A stretch of DNA of 64,000 nt from contig NZ_VOAZ01000006.1 of NCBI RefSeq assembly GCF_008369115.1, forward strand, positions 1 to 64,000, given 5' to 3'. The notes beneath the pieces were generated by a model that worked only from the letters and a program-made list of their open reading frames with translations, did no database searches and had not been told where the DNA came from. This document shows positions 54,791-63,255 of the stretch, piece after piece. Origin of the DNA: Psychrobacter sp. ANT_WB68 (GTDB lineage Bacteria; Pseudomonadota; Gammaproteobacteria; Pseudomonadales; Moraxellaceae). Numbering within the stretch: the stretch's first letter is position 1; every line of letters starts with the position of its first letter. The position numbers and the translations under genes were made by a program.

Positions 54791-56181
54791 CCTGCTCGCT
54801 CCCGAATAGTGGTGAGGTTGTCTTCAATGAGTAATTTTCCGTCGATATATACATCGCGTAATAGGTTGTCCTCTGGTGCAGATAAGTCAGCCGCTTTTAT
54901 GGTTACTAATAAACCGTTGCTATTTTTTATCAGTGCCAAACGACCTTTTTTTGAGCGTTTTGAGCGGCTAGTCACTGGATCTTTATAGATGTCCTTCCAC
55001 ACGCCATTAATAGAGATGGCACTGGCTTTCATCGCCCAGCTCATGGTATCGCGATTGACCTGCTGCAATAATCCACCACCCATACCAAAGGTGACATTGT
55101 CGGCGCTAAATCCTGCTTTTAATATGACATCAATAATCTTCCTTAAGCTTTGCGGACTGATGCCATCGCCTTGAATAACACGCACATAATCAGGCAACAC
55201 TTTATAGCCCTTACTATTAATCGTCGTACCGAATTTTACTGCCAAACGCTCTAAGGCTTCGCGCACCACTTTAGCCGGATCGCCACTGTCTGGTCGGATA
55301 ACTAAAGTCCCGCCCATATTTTTGACATCGCCTTTTAGGCTGCCGCCCCAAATATTGTCAATGGCATTCCATAAATCATAGCTGTCAGAAACCACAGAAA
55401 AGCTCTTACCTGCGCCGCCAAACTGCTCAATCATATTGGCAAAGGCGGCGGTTTCACCATCACGGCCCCAAGCAGTCATGGTGCTATGCTCAGCGGCAGG
55501 GATAGAGAAGGCTGGCATGTCTTTATCCATGTGATACCAGCGACTGGCGGCGACCAATGCTGTCATCGAGTCGGTACCAGCGAAGTTCACCAAATGAGCA
55601 AGGCTACCTAGCGCTACAGATTCTTGGCTAGAAGCACCGCGCGAACCAAAATCATGCAAACGGAAAATCAGCGACTCGGTATTGTCGGCAGATTTTTCTA
55701 GTGCCTGGCGTATGATACCTTTGCAATAATGCGAGACGCTAGCGACCGTTGACGGATACCAAATCGCCCGCAGTAGTGCCGTTTCGATATAGCTTGGTAG
55801 CCAATAAAACTCAGGGTCCGTATTGATAATCTGACAGACCACATTGGATGCTGGCACCACGCTACCTTCAGCAATGGCTTCAATGCGTAGTGGCAGATAG
55901 CCGCCATGCTTATCGACCAACAGCTGCCAACCAGCACGGTTGAAGGTCAAGCCATGTGCTTGAATGACCATTTCGGCTTCATCGATATCTTGATGAGTAA
56001 TCGACGTGCTTAGGTATTCTTTGATAAAAGCTTGTAAGCCGAAAAACACCACATCGTAATCGCCTTTACGCGCCTCAATATAGCTTGAGAGATATTCACT
56101 ACCTTTTGGATATTGCACCCAATGTGAGGTTTTATAGCTGTCACTATTTAGGATTAAATTGTTTAAATTACTGGTATACAT
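54784..56181 (-). CDS. nadV: Nicotinamide phosphoribosyltransferase
   Basis: 465 aa. Converts nicotinamide and PRPP to NMN, the first step of the non-deamidating NAD salvage route. The protein aligns over its length with NAMPT/NadV: LNSDSYKTSHWVQYPKG (11-27), FRLHDFGSRGASSQESVALG, IPAAEHSTMTAWGRDGE (the phosphorylated His, about 232), and VIRPDSGDPAKVV and FGMGGGLLQQVNRDTMSWAMK. ATG at 56181 is chosen (AGGAG 7 nt upstream; a GTG is one codon earlier). It follows nadM by about 130 nt and overlaps the SGNH gene. Confidence 0.95.
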   Translation of the reverse strand: MYTSNLNNLILNSDSYKTSHWVQYPKGSEYLSSYIEARKGDYDVVFFGLQAFIKEYLSTSITHQDIDEAEMVIQAHGLTFNRAGWQLLVDKHGGYLPLRIEAIAEGSVVPASNVVCQIINTDPEFYWLPSYIETALLRAIWYPSTVASVSHYCKGIIRQALEKSADNTESLIFRLHDFGSRGASSQESVALGSLAHLVNFAGTDSMTALVAASRWYHMDKDMPAFSIPAAEHSTMTAWGRDGETAAFANMIEQFGGAGKSFSVVSDSYDLWNAIDNIWGGSLKGDVKNMGGTLVIRPDSGDPAKVVREALERLAVKFGTTINSKGYKVLPDYVRVIQGDGISPQSLRKIIDVILKAGFSADNVTFGMGGGLLQQVNRDTMSWAMKASAISINGVWKDIYKDPVTSRSKRSKKGRLALIKNSNGLLVTIKAADLSAPEDNLLRDVYIDGKLLIEDNLTTIRERAGW

Positions 56182-56314
56182 CACAGAACTCCTCTGCTTT
56201 GAGATGCCGCAGCTGCCTTAATGAAAAAACAGTTGCGGCGCTAAGCCATTGCCGTCTATCGGCGCTGGCGTGGAAAATTGTCAATAAGAGATTGAATAGT
56301 TACCTGATAAAAAC

Positions 56315-57361
56315 CTACAAGCCAACCATTTTGGTGATGATCGCATAATGGTCTTCAAACATCATGGTGGCATCAAGCTCAGCCAAGGGTAGCCAAAAAG
56401 CATTGGCAGCGTCGTCGCCGCCTTTTACTTTTGGCAAACCTTTTGGATCATTTTTAAGCTGAAAGTAAAAGGCTTGGGTAATCGTACGCCCACGCGCCGA
56501 GCGATAAGGATCATCAAAGGTATGCTGACTGTGACAAGAGCCGCGTAGTACCGGTTCAGGCACTTTAAGGCGAGTTTCTTCGCGTAGCTCGCGGATACAG
56601 GCATCAAACAAAGTTTCTTTGGGATTCAAAAAACCACCCGGTAATGCCCACAGCCCGCGTCCCGGCATACTGCGGCGCTCAACCAGTAAAATATGCCCTG
56701 ATTGTACGACTAGCGCATCAGCGGTCATAAAGGTTGGTGGATAAGGAGCAGATTCCCATTGTCTTTTATACTTATCGACAAAATCAGCTTCTTCATGCAG
56801 GTTTTGATAAGTGTCAGTCTTTTTAAAATCGTTAAGGACCTTACGGGTTGACTCAGGGGTGCGCTCAGGCGTTGGCGTGGCGCCCATCAGATAACTGTCA
56901 CGAATAGGGGTGGCGGATAAGTTATGATAATTGGGTACAGAAATCGACGCCCAGCTTGGGAATAACGACAAATAATATGATGAGCTGTCTTTCGAATGGC
57001 CAATTAATCCAATGTCAGTTTGCAAGTCGCCAGTGACAGATTTGACGCCCGCTTGCACATATTGTAGCCAGCGCGTGTCATTATAGAGTGCATCATCGAG
57101 CCCAACGCAGTGAATACGTGCTGCTTCTGCTGGCGAGTAGGCATTCTTTATCATCATCGCGCGTTCATCGACGCTAAACGGATTACGCAGACTGCGAGGT
57201 AGATTGGCAGAACCGATCAGCATAATGACGTTATCTGCTCGTTTTAACGCTTCATCGACCACTGCTTTATGACCACAATGAAACGGCTGGAAACGACCGA
57301 TAAATACCAAATAACGATAGTGTTTATTTTTATCTGAATGCTGCTCTGATGAATCACTCAT
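56315..57361 (-). CDS. nadM: Bifunctional NMN adenylyltransferase / Nudix hydrolase
   Basis: 348 aa. N-terminal nucleotidyltransferase (about 15-185) makes NAD from NMN and ATP: GRFQPFHCGH with His28 and His31, and later LSATPIRDS. The C-terminal Nudix domain (about 210-348) has the Nudix box at 242-264 (GGFLNPKETL...RELREE), as in the NadM-Nudix fusions that act as ADP-ribose pyrophosphatase. It provides the second step after NadV. I start at the ATG at 57361, with AGGAAAG upstream; an ATG 24 nt earlier overlaps that signal. Operon nadM-nadV-SGNH. Confidence 0.95.
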   Translation of the reverse strand: MSDSSEQHSDKNKHYRYLVFIGRFQPFHCGHKAVVDEALKRADNVIMLIGSANLPRSLRNPFSVDERAMMIKNAYSPAEAARIHCVGLDDALYNDTRWLQYVQAGVKSVTGDLQTDIGLIGHSKDSSSYYLSLFPSWASISVPNYHNLSATPIRDSYLMGATPTPERTPESTRKVLNDFKKTDTYQNLHEEADFVDKYKRQWESAPYPPTFMTADALVVQSGHILLVERRSMPGRGLWALPGGFLNPKETLFDACIRELREETRLKVPEPVLRGSCHSQHTFDDPYRSARGRTITQAFYFQLKNDPKGLPKVKGGDDAANAFWLPLAELDATMMFEDHYAIITKMVGL

Positions 57362-57528
57362 ATACGCCACTTTCCTACTGCTCATATTTCATTGATTAAA
57401 AAAAGTAATGCCGCCAATACTGACACAGCATAGGAGTTGCTGACAAGTGCAAAGATGTTTAAGGGTGTATCATCATTGGCTATTTATCTGTATTCAAGTT
57501 TGTTCAGACAAAGAAGTATACGACTCTT

Positions 57529-58512
57529 TTAATTGGCATGCTTATCAATCCACGCGGCGACTGTTGGCCAAATCTCTTTGGCGGCCGGGCGGCTATTCAG
57601 GATACGACTATGACTATAATCGTCTAAATCGCCATTACTGAGTGAGTATTCGCGAAAAACGTTCGTAGAATTATCAAAGTCGTTAAAAAGCAACTGACAA
57701 CCTTGAGTGGGCGAGATAAATTTGTCGCCCTTGGCGCTGATGGCATAAGTGGGTACGCTAATGGTTGGCATATACTTTCGATAATCAAAATAATCATTGC
57801 TTTCGACGCCAGTCATTTTTTTCTGCTGATTATGCTTATCAAAAGCACTTTCTTTGACACCATTGACATCTATATCACTTTGCTTAATAAAATGACTGTG
57901 AAAGTTTTTACGCAAGTTCCATTCGTACCATTGGCTCATGGTGTGATGGCTTTCGTTGATGGGGCCCATATTGAGTTTTTTGGCAGGTATATAGCCGAAT
58001 ATACGCGTAAATAGTTTAGCGGCTGTAATCTTAAAATAGTTTTTGGGGCTTACTATCGCGCCGTAAACTTGGCAGGCAAACATACTGACGCTATTAATTT
58101 TATCGATATAATGTGGATTTTGAATGAGAAACACCGTTAAGCAAGCACCGCCGCCGCTATGAGTGACGCAGTGAAAATTGCTGAGCTTTAATTCGTTCAA
58201 TAAATAATCGAAAGTGGCGGCAAAATCGTAAGTGGCGACAGTTTCAAAATTAAATTTGTCTTTCGGTACTGAGCTTGCCCCATGCCCGCGCCATTCCATG
58301 ATATAACAATGATGACCAAGTCCCGCTAAGTATTCAGCGATTCTTAAGCAGGTCTTTTTATCTGAAAAAGTGCCATGGGTTAAGAAGATATTTTGCCCTT
58401 TGTTAGCAGAGCCATCAGAGAAGCGATAGGTTTTTTCACTATCGAATATCTCCCAAACAGCGATTTGTACGTTATCTTTGGTCGTCACTAACGTTAGATT
58501 CTCAGTCATCAT
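57529..58512 (-). CDS. Alpha/beta-fold hydrolase
   Basis: 327 aa. HGTFSDKKTC near residue 45 (oxyanion hole HG), the nucleophile elbow is THSGGG (about 116-121, Ser-based), an Asp-containing ISAKGDKF motif and a late His in DDYSHSRIL. The pattern (VMEWRGHGASS) resembles lipase/lysophospholipase-type hydrolases. Substrate unknown. AT-rich in places compared with the enzymes around it. Starts at one of two tandem ATG codons with AAGAGAA upstream. It is separated from nadM by a 140-bp gap; no terminator evident in between. Confidence 0.84.
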   Translation of the reverse strand: MMTENLTLVTTKDNVQIAVWEIFDSEKTYRFSDGSANKGQNIFLTHGTFSDKKTCLRIAEYLAGLGHHCYIMEWRGHGASSVPKDKFNFETVATYDFAATFDYLLNELKLSNFHCVTHSGGGACLTVFLIQNPHYIDKINSVSMFACQVYGAIVSPKNYFKITAAKLFTRIFGYIPAKKLNMGPINESHHTMSQWYEWNLRKNFHSHFIKQSDIDVNGVKESAFDKHNQQKKMTGVESNDYFDYRKYMPTISVPTYAISAKGDKFISPTQGCQLLFNDFDNSTNVFREYSLSNGDLDDYSHSRILNSRPAAKEIWPTVAAWIDKHAN

Positions 58513-58640
58513 AAAAATATTCTCTTAAACTCAGGTCATGCTTATTCATGTATAAATATAGCGATGGATAGGTTATAGCATAACGCAAGAATCTACGCTC
58601 ATGAATCTATGACGTGCACTTTATCATCATCGTATACACA

Positions 58641-58680
58641 AAAAAACTGCCCGTGATTGAATCCATCACGGGCAGTTTTT
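58641..58680 (-). terminator. Terminator after the AhpD-like gene
   Basis: AAAAAACTGCCCGTGAT with near-perfect complement ATCACGGGCAGTTTTT (58646-58679). It lies downstream of the minus-strand AhpD-like gene and upstream of the hydrolase. Confidence 0.9.
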
Positions 58681-58717
58681 GATAGTGAAGCCAATTAAGA
58701 CCAAGTAACAGTAGTAT

Positions 58718-59065
58718 CTAAGCGTCTTTACTAAATTCATTAAATGAAGCAATGGCTTCGGCGGCGTACATCATTGACGGACCGCCACCCATATAGACAC
58801 ACATGCCCAAGGTTTCAGCGACTTCTTGTTCTGTTGCACCAAGCTGTACTAAGGCTTTGGTATGAAAACCAATACAGGCATCGCAACGTGAGCCAACCGC
58901 TAAAGCGAGGGCAATAAGCTCTTTGGTTTTTTTATCCAGAACCCCATCAGCCGTTGCTGCTGCACCGAGCTGCGAAAAGGCTTTGGTGGTTTCAGGGATA
59001 TGCTTGTGTAATTTTGCCATATTGGTCGAGACGTGTTTGGTGATGTCTTTAAATGATTTGCTCAT
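58718..59065 (-). CDS. Carboxymuconolactone decarboxylase-family protein (AhpD-like)
   Basis: 115 aa, all-helical. The redox motif CDACIGFH gives Cys-x-x-Cys with His four residues on, typical of AhpD-like peroxidase partners. KTKELIALALAVGSRCDACIG, then GATEQEVAETLGMCVYMGGGP, are characteristic of the family. It probably reduces peroxiredoxins or has peroxidase activity itself; no ahpC is adjacent. AGGAG ribosome binding site. Monocistronic with terminator. Confidence 0.9.
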   Translation of the reverse strand: MSKSFKDITKHVSTNMAKLHKHIPETTKAFSQLGAAATADGVLDKKTKELIALALAVGSRCDACIGFHTKALVQLGATEQEVAETLGMCVYMGGGPSMMYAAEAIASFNEFSKDA

Positions 59066-59239
59066 GCAATGCTCCTCGTTAAGAAAAAATAAAACGCTGA
59101 TAAATTTAAAAAGTGATTTATTGAATGTGAGTTTGAAGCAAACGTATTTTTGGGTGAAAGTAGCTACAGTTGCTTAAACATCTAGTTCAATCATTCAATA
59201 GGCTAGATAGAAATTTAAAAATTTTGTTATATTTAATTA

Positions 59240-59261
59240 TAATATATAAATTTATATATTA
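59240..59261. repeat. 22-bp A/T-only palindrome
   Basis: TAATATATAAA followed by its exact reverse complement TTTATATATTA, within a 60-nt A/T tract 175 bp upstream of the AhpD-like gene. Confidence 0.7.
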
Positions 59262-59622
59262 AATCAAGAGGCTTGTTAGATTTATCTGTATTAGAATTGA
59301 ACGGATGCATTAATGACATTATGATTTTGACAATTCGGCTATTATTTTTGCTTACTAAGCACAAGCGCATTGATTGTTCCCATAAAGCGTAAAACGCTGC
59401 CTATGATTAAATAAGCGCTATAAACTTGATAAGTGAGTTTGTAGTCTTAATATAGAATGGACAAGAGAGGGATAGATTAGAAATAGGGCAGGCGTGAGCA
59501 ACATGGACAAAGTGAATAGCTGTTCTTAATGATTGATAGCAATGATTAGTGTCAATAACTTCTATTTATTAGGGTCGTTGTTAAATCGCAGTAGCACGGT
59601 CGGAATTATGCCTTAAGTGCGC

Positions 59623-59628
59623 TATAAT
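59623..59628 (+). promoter_or_regulatory. -10 hexamer candidate of nfuA inside a small palindrome
   Basis: TATAAT within CGCTATAATAGCG, about 164 nt upstream of the nfuA ATG. No consensus -35 at 17 nt. Confidence 0.3.
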
Positions 59629-59791
59629 AGCGTCAATAACTGTTAATAAATTCGAACCATCATGACGGTTAAAGCAATAAAACGATAAGCCGAAATGATG
59701 GATACTCTCGTTTATTCCACCCTCACATGACATTGACGACACAGTAGACGTGACCAATATAACGCTTGTGTCATAACACATAGGAAGCATT

Positions 59792-60475
59792 ATGAGTGAA
59801 CACAATCCAACTGATACTCAAGTAGAACCTGCTGCCGATTACGAGTCAGCGTTAGATATTGAGCAAACGGAAGCCAAAAGTAACATCACCATCACTGAAG
59901 CCGCGCAAGGTTATTTGGCAGATTTACTGGCGAAACAAGATACTGATGGTATCGGCGTGCGTATTTTCGTTGAACATCCAGGTACGCCGCGTGCCGAGTG
60001 CTGCATGGCTTATAATCAGCCGGGCGAAGAAGACAGCGCTGATTTGAAATTTACTTATGACAATTTTTCGGCATTTATTGAAGCGGCGTCAGTGCCTTAT
60101 CTAGAAGATGCGGTGATTGATTATAATAAAGACCGTTTCGGTGGGCAGCTGACATTCCGTGCGCCAAACTCAAAAGTGCCAAAAGTCGGTGCCGATGCCA
60201 GTGTCGAAGAGCGTATCAACTATGTCTTGCAGTCTGAAATTAACCCAAGCTTGGCCGCGCATGGCGGTGATGTACAGCTGCTTGAATTGATTGATGAAGA
60301 AGGCGTTGGTCTGACTGCCGTATTGAAATTTGGTGGCGGTTGCCAAGGCTGTTCAGCGGTTGATATGACGTTACGTCAAGGCGTTGAAGTGCAGTTGAAA
60401 CAGCAGATTCCAGAGCTGACGCAAGTGATTGATGAGACCGATCATACTCGTACAGAAAACGCTTATTATAAATAA
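59792..60475 (+). CDS. nfuA: Fe-S biogenesis protein NfuA
   Basis: 227 aa. Carrier that delivers 4Fe-4S clusters to target enzymes. An N-terminal degenerate A-type domain (about 30-125: [20 protein letters not shown]) is followed by the Nfu domain with the cluster-binding Cys184 and Cys187 in [13 protein letters not shown] ~30-residue acidic N terminus precedes it. E. coli NfuA is 191 aa, so this is longer by that leader. AGGAAG ribosome binding site. Terminator at 60575-60609. Confidence 0.95.
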   Translation: MSEHNPTDTQVEPAADYESALDIEQTEAKSNITITEAAQGYLADLLAKQDTDGIGVRIFVEHPGTPRAECCMAYNQPGEEDSADLKFTYDNFSAFIEAASVPYLEDAVIDYNKDRFGGQLTFRAPNSKVPKVGADASVEERINYVLQSEINPSLAAHGGDVQLLELIDEEGVGLTAVLKFGGGCQGCSAVDMTLRQGVEVQLKQQIPELTQVIDETDHTRTENAYYK

Positions 60476-60574
60476 AGGCTAAATCATTGTTATAACTTTG
60501 ATGAGTATACTGATGGTTTTGTCGCTTATACACATTTGTCATTAAGAGATGAAAAATTTGCTATTCTTTTAATA

Positions 60575-60609
60575 AAGAAGCTGGGTTATGATTAACTCAG
60601 CTTTTTTTA
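60575..60609 (+). terminator. Terminator after nfuA
   Basis: AAGCTGGGTT / AACTCAGCTT stem (one G-T pair) with a short loop and a T run. Confidence 0.8.
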
Positions 60610-60726
60610 TGACCTTTTCTTTTTTATGAATGTCATTTAGCCATAGATATCTTGGTATGAATTTTTTAAAACATTTTTAATCATAAAATATTGATTTAAT
60701 AATTGATGAATATATAGGAGCACATT

Positions 60727-62031
60727 ATGAGTGATGGACAACCTTCTAAGCAAAATGCCCAGCGTCTTGAGACCTTAGCAATTCATGCCGGCTATAGCGT
60801 CGAGCCAACCACCAAAGCGGTCGCCGTGCCTATTTATCATACCAGCTCCTATGCGTTTGATAATACCCAACATGGCGCGGATTTGTTCGATCTAAAAGTC
60901 GCTGGCAACATTTATACTCGTATCATGAACCCGACCAACGCCGTATTAGAAGAACGTGTGGCTGCGCTTGAAGGCGGTATCGGCGCGCTTGCGGTTGCCT
61001 CTGGTATGGCTGCTATCACTTATGCCATTCAAACTATTTGTGAAGCAGGTGATAATATCGTGGCGGTATCGACGCTATATGGCGGCACTTATAATTTATT
61101 CGCGCATGCCTTGCCGCGCCAAGGTATTGAAGTGCGCTTTTTCGATCATAAAAATCCTGAAGCGATTCGTGACTTAATCGATGATAAAACTAAGATGGTC
61201 TTTGCGGAAAGTATCGGTAACCCATTAGGTAACATTGTTGATATCCAAGCATTGAGTGATATCGCGCATGAATATGGCGTACCAGTGGTGATTGATAGTA
61301 CGGTTGCGACACCTGCGTTATGCCGTCCGTTTGAATTTGGTGCTGATATCGTCATTCATTCATTGACCAAATATATGAGCGGTACTGGCACCTCAATTGG
61401 CGGTGCGATTGTTGATAGCGGAACTTTCCCTTGGGGCGATTATCCTGAGCGTTTCCCACTATTAAACACCCCAGATGAAAGCTATCATGGCGTAAACTTT
61501 GTCAAGGACGTTGGCGCAGCGGCCTTTATTGCTCGTGCTCGCGTGGCACCGCTACGTAATACGGGTGCTGCACTCAGCCCACTCAATGCCTTTAGTATTT
61601 TACAGGGTTTACAAACACTGGGTTTACGTATGGAGCGTCATGTCCAAAACGCCCAAGCCGTTGCAGAGTATTTACGTGATCATGATAAAGTCGCTTGGGT
61701 AAAATACGCGGGTTTATCAGACCATCCTGAGCATGAACTTGCCAAAAAATACATGAAAGGGACGCCTTCTGCGATTTTAACTTTTGGGGTGAAAGGTGGA
61801 CTTGAAGCAGGCGCGCGCTTTATCGATGCACTGCAACTGATTACGCGCTTGGTCAATATTGGTGATGCCAAATCATTGGCATGTCATCCAGCGACGACTA
61901 CCCATCGTCAGCTTAACGAGCAAGAGCTTGAAAATGCTGGCGTCAGTACGGATATGGTCCGTCTATCGATTGGTATTGAGCACATCGAAGATATTAAAGC
62001 TGATTTAGAGCAAGCGCTAGCAGCTGCTTAA
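60727..62031 (+). CDS. metY: O-acetylhomoserine sulfhydrylase (aminocarboxypropyltransferase)
   Basis: 434 aa PLP enzyme of the Cys/Met metabolism family. Makes homocysteine from O-acetylhomoserine and sulfide for methionine synthesis. PLP Lys215 in IHSLTKYMSGTGTS, with ETLAIHAGY, YTRIMNPTNAVLEERVAALEGG and the C-terminal SLACHPATTTHRQL typical of MetY. It is longer than cystathionine-lyase-type members (about 390), as MetY usually is. metX is not adjacent. AGGAG ribosome binding site 7 nt from the ATG. Terminator at 62070-62103. Confidence 0.94.
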   Translation: MSDGQPSKQNAQRLETLAIHAGYSVEPTTKAVAVPIYHTSSYAFDNTQHGADLFDLKVAGNIYTRIMNPTNAVLEERVAALEGGIGALAVASGMAAITYAIQTICEAGDNIVAVSTLYGGTYNLFAHALPRQGIEVRFFDHKNPEAIRDLIDDKTKMVFAESIGNPLGNIVDIQALSDIAHEYGVPVVIDSTVATPALCRPFEFGADIVIHSLTKYMSGTGTSIGGAIVDSGTFPWGDYPERFPLLNTPDESYHGVNFVKDVGAAAFIARARVAPLRNTGAALSPLNAFSILQGLQTLGLRMERHVQNAQAVAEYLRDHDKVAWVKYAGLSDHPEHELAKKYMKGTPSAILTFGVKGGLEAGARFIDALQLITRLVNIGDAKSLACHPATTTHRQLNEQELENAGVSTDMVRLSIGIEHIEDIKADLEQALAAA

Positions 62032-62069
62032 TGAAGCAATTGCTTCTTTCTGTTTTATAAATAAATACT

Positions 62070-62103
62070 AAAAAGCCCATATCTGAGTATATGGGCTTTT
62101 TTT
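62070..62103 (+). terminator. Terminator between metY and adenosine kinase genes
   Basis: AAAAGCCCATAT / ATATGGGCTTTT stem (12 bp) with CTGAGT loop, A- and T-flanked; suits both convergent genes. Confidence 0.93.
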
Positions 62104-62147
62104 ATAAGCAATTTACAATGAAAATTTTATCTAAGACATTTAGATGG

Positions 62148-63167
62148 TTAAACAGTTAGTACGCGGCGCGAAATATCTTGATACTCTTGCGATGCTAGGC
62201 GTGGACCAAACTGTTGAATCACTTGCGCGGCTATTTCGCTGGCAAGTCGCCCACATTCGGGCAAGCTGTAGTGCTGTGATAAAGCGTATAAAAACGCGCC
62301 AGAATAGTTGTCACCGGCGCCATTGGTATCAATGACATTGGCAACGGCTGGCGTAGGAATCTCATGAATCTCAATCTCTGACTCATCATTTGGCTTATGA
62401 GCGATGATGGCACCATTTGGTCCATCGGTGACGACCGCCGTTTGGCAATGCTCAAGTAAGGCACGCGCCGCTGCCTTATGTTGCTTTTTATCGGTGAATA
62501 GTTTTGCTTCTTCACTATTACAAAATATCACCGCGACTTTATTGCCGAGCATATTTATCAGACCGTCTTTAGCAAATTTCACCACCGCTGGGTCGGCAAA
62601 ACTCACCGCAATTTTTGCGCCATTAATGCCGGCTTGTTGGCGTAATTGTGTCATCGCTGGTTGAATACCTTCGGACATCGCCAGATAACCTTCTAAATAT
62701 AGCCAACCTGCTTTGCTTAGTGCCTCAAAGTCGACGTTATCAGCGGTAATATCGCTTGAAGTACCAAGGAAGGTTTGCATGGTACGTTCACCGTCTTCGG
62801 TCACTGCCACCACGCATGAGCCGGTCACACCGCCTGCATGGATTGACTGAGGTGAAGTGGCAACGCCCGCTTCGTGTAAGTCCTTTAGATAAAACTTCCC
62901 TTGCTTATCATCACCGACGCGGCAGGCATAAAAAGGTTTGCCGCCTAAGCTTGCAAAGGTATACATCGCATTGGCCGCTGAGCCGCCGCCCGCTTGTTTT
63001 GAGGGCTCAATTTCTGCCAGCTTAAAATAAGCCAATAATTGTTGTTGCTCTTCAAGAGCTGCCAGCGTCATATTACCCTTGGTTAATTCAGTCTCTTCTA
63101 GTGCTGCATCTGACAGCAGATATTCGTGGTCAACCAAGGCATTGCCTATCGCCATCACATCGTACAT
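62148..63167 (-). CDS. Adenosine kinase (PfkB family)
   Basis: 339 aa ribokinase-fold sugar kinase. The opening MYDVMAIGNALVDHEYLLSD, then GGSAANAMYTFASLGG, and the late DTNGAGDNYSGAFLYAL with GAGD at 283-286 (catalytic Asp286) mark the PfkB family and fit bacterial adenosine kinase (adenosine to AMP). Inosine or guanosine kinase cannot be excluded. Ribosome binding site GGAGAGATAAATA. Upstream lies a 15-nt tandem repeat. Confidence 0.9.
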   Translation of the reverse strand: MYDVMAIGNALVDHEYLLSDAALEETELTKGNMTLAALEEQQQLLAYFKLAEIEPSKQAGGGSAANAMYTFASLGGKPFYACRVGDDKQGKFYLKDLHEAGVATSPQSIHAGGVTGSCVVAVTEDGERTMQTFLGTSSDITADNVDFEALSKAGWLYLEGYLAMSEGIQPAMTQLRQQAGINGAKIAVSFADPAVVKFAKDGLINMLGNKVAVIFCNSEEAKLFTDKKQHKAAARALLEHCQTAVVTDGPNGAIIAHKPNDESEIEIHEIPTPAVANVIDTNGAGDNYSGAFLYALSQHYSLPECGRLASEIAAQVIQQFGPRLASQEYQDISRRVLTV

Positions 63168-63186
63168 TATTTATCTCTCCTCAATG

Positions 63187-63216
63187 AATTTATCAATGCT
63201 TAATTTATCAATGCTT
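63187..63216. repeat. Two exact tandem 15-nt copies upstream of the adenosine kinase gene
   Basis: AATTTATCAATGCTT twice in a row, then a third partial copy (AATTTATTC). It is 20 bp upstream of the start codon, in the leader. Confidence 0.8.
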
Positions 63217-63255
63217 AATTTATTCGGGCTCAGCTTATTTTTTTATAGCTAAAAA

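Larger units (their letters stand above)
59066..59791. other. Intergenic region between AhpD-like and nfuA genes
   Basis: 726 bp between divergent genes, very AT-rich at 59200-59270 with a 22-bp AT palindrome (59240-59261). A CGCTATAATAGCG element at 59621-59633 is a possible nfuA promoter. No IscR site recognised, no coding sequence. Confidence 0.55.

Noticed and set aside
59640..59665. TTCGAA near 59650 as part of a tRNA T-arm
   Set aside because: No acceptor stem, anticodon arm or CCA-type 3' end can be formed around it.
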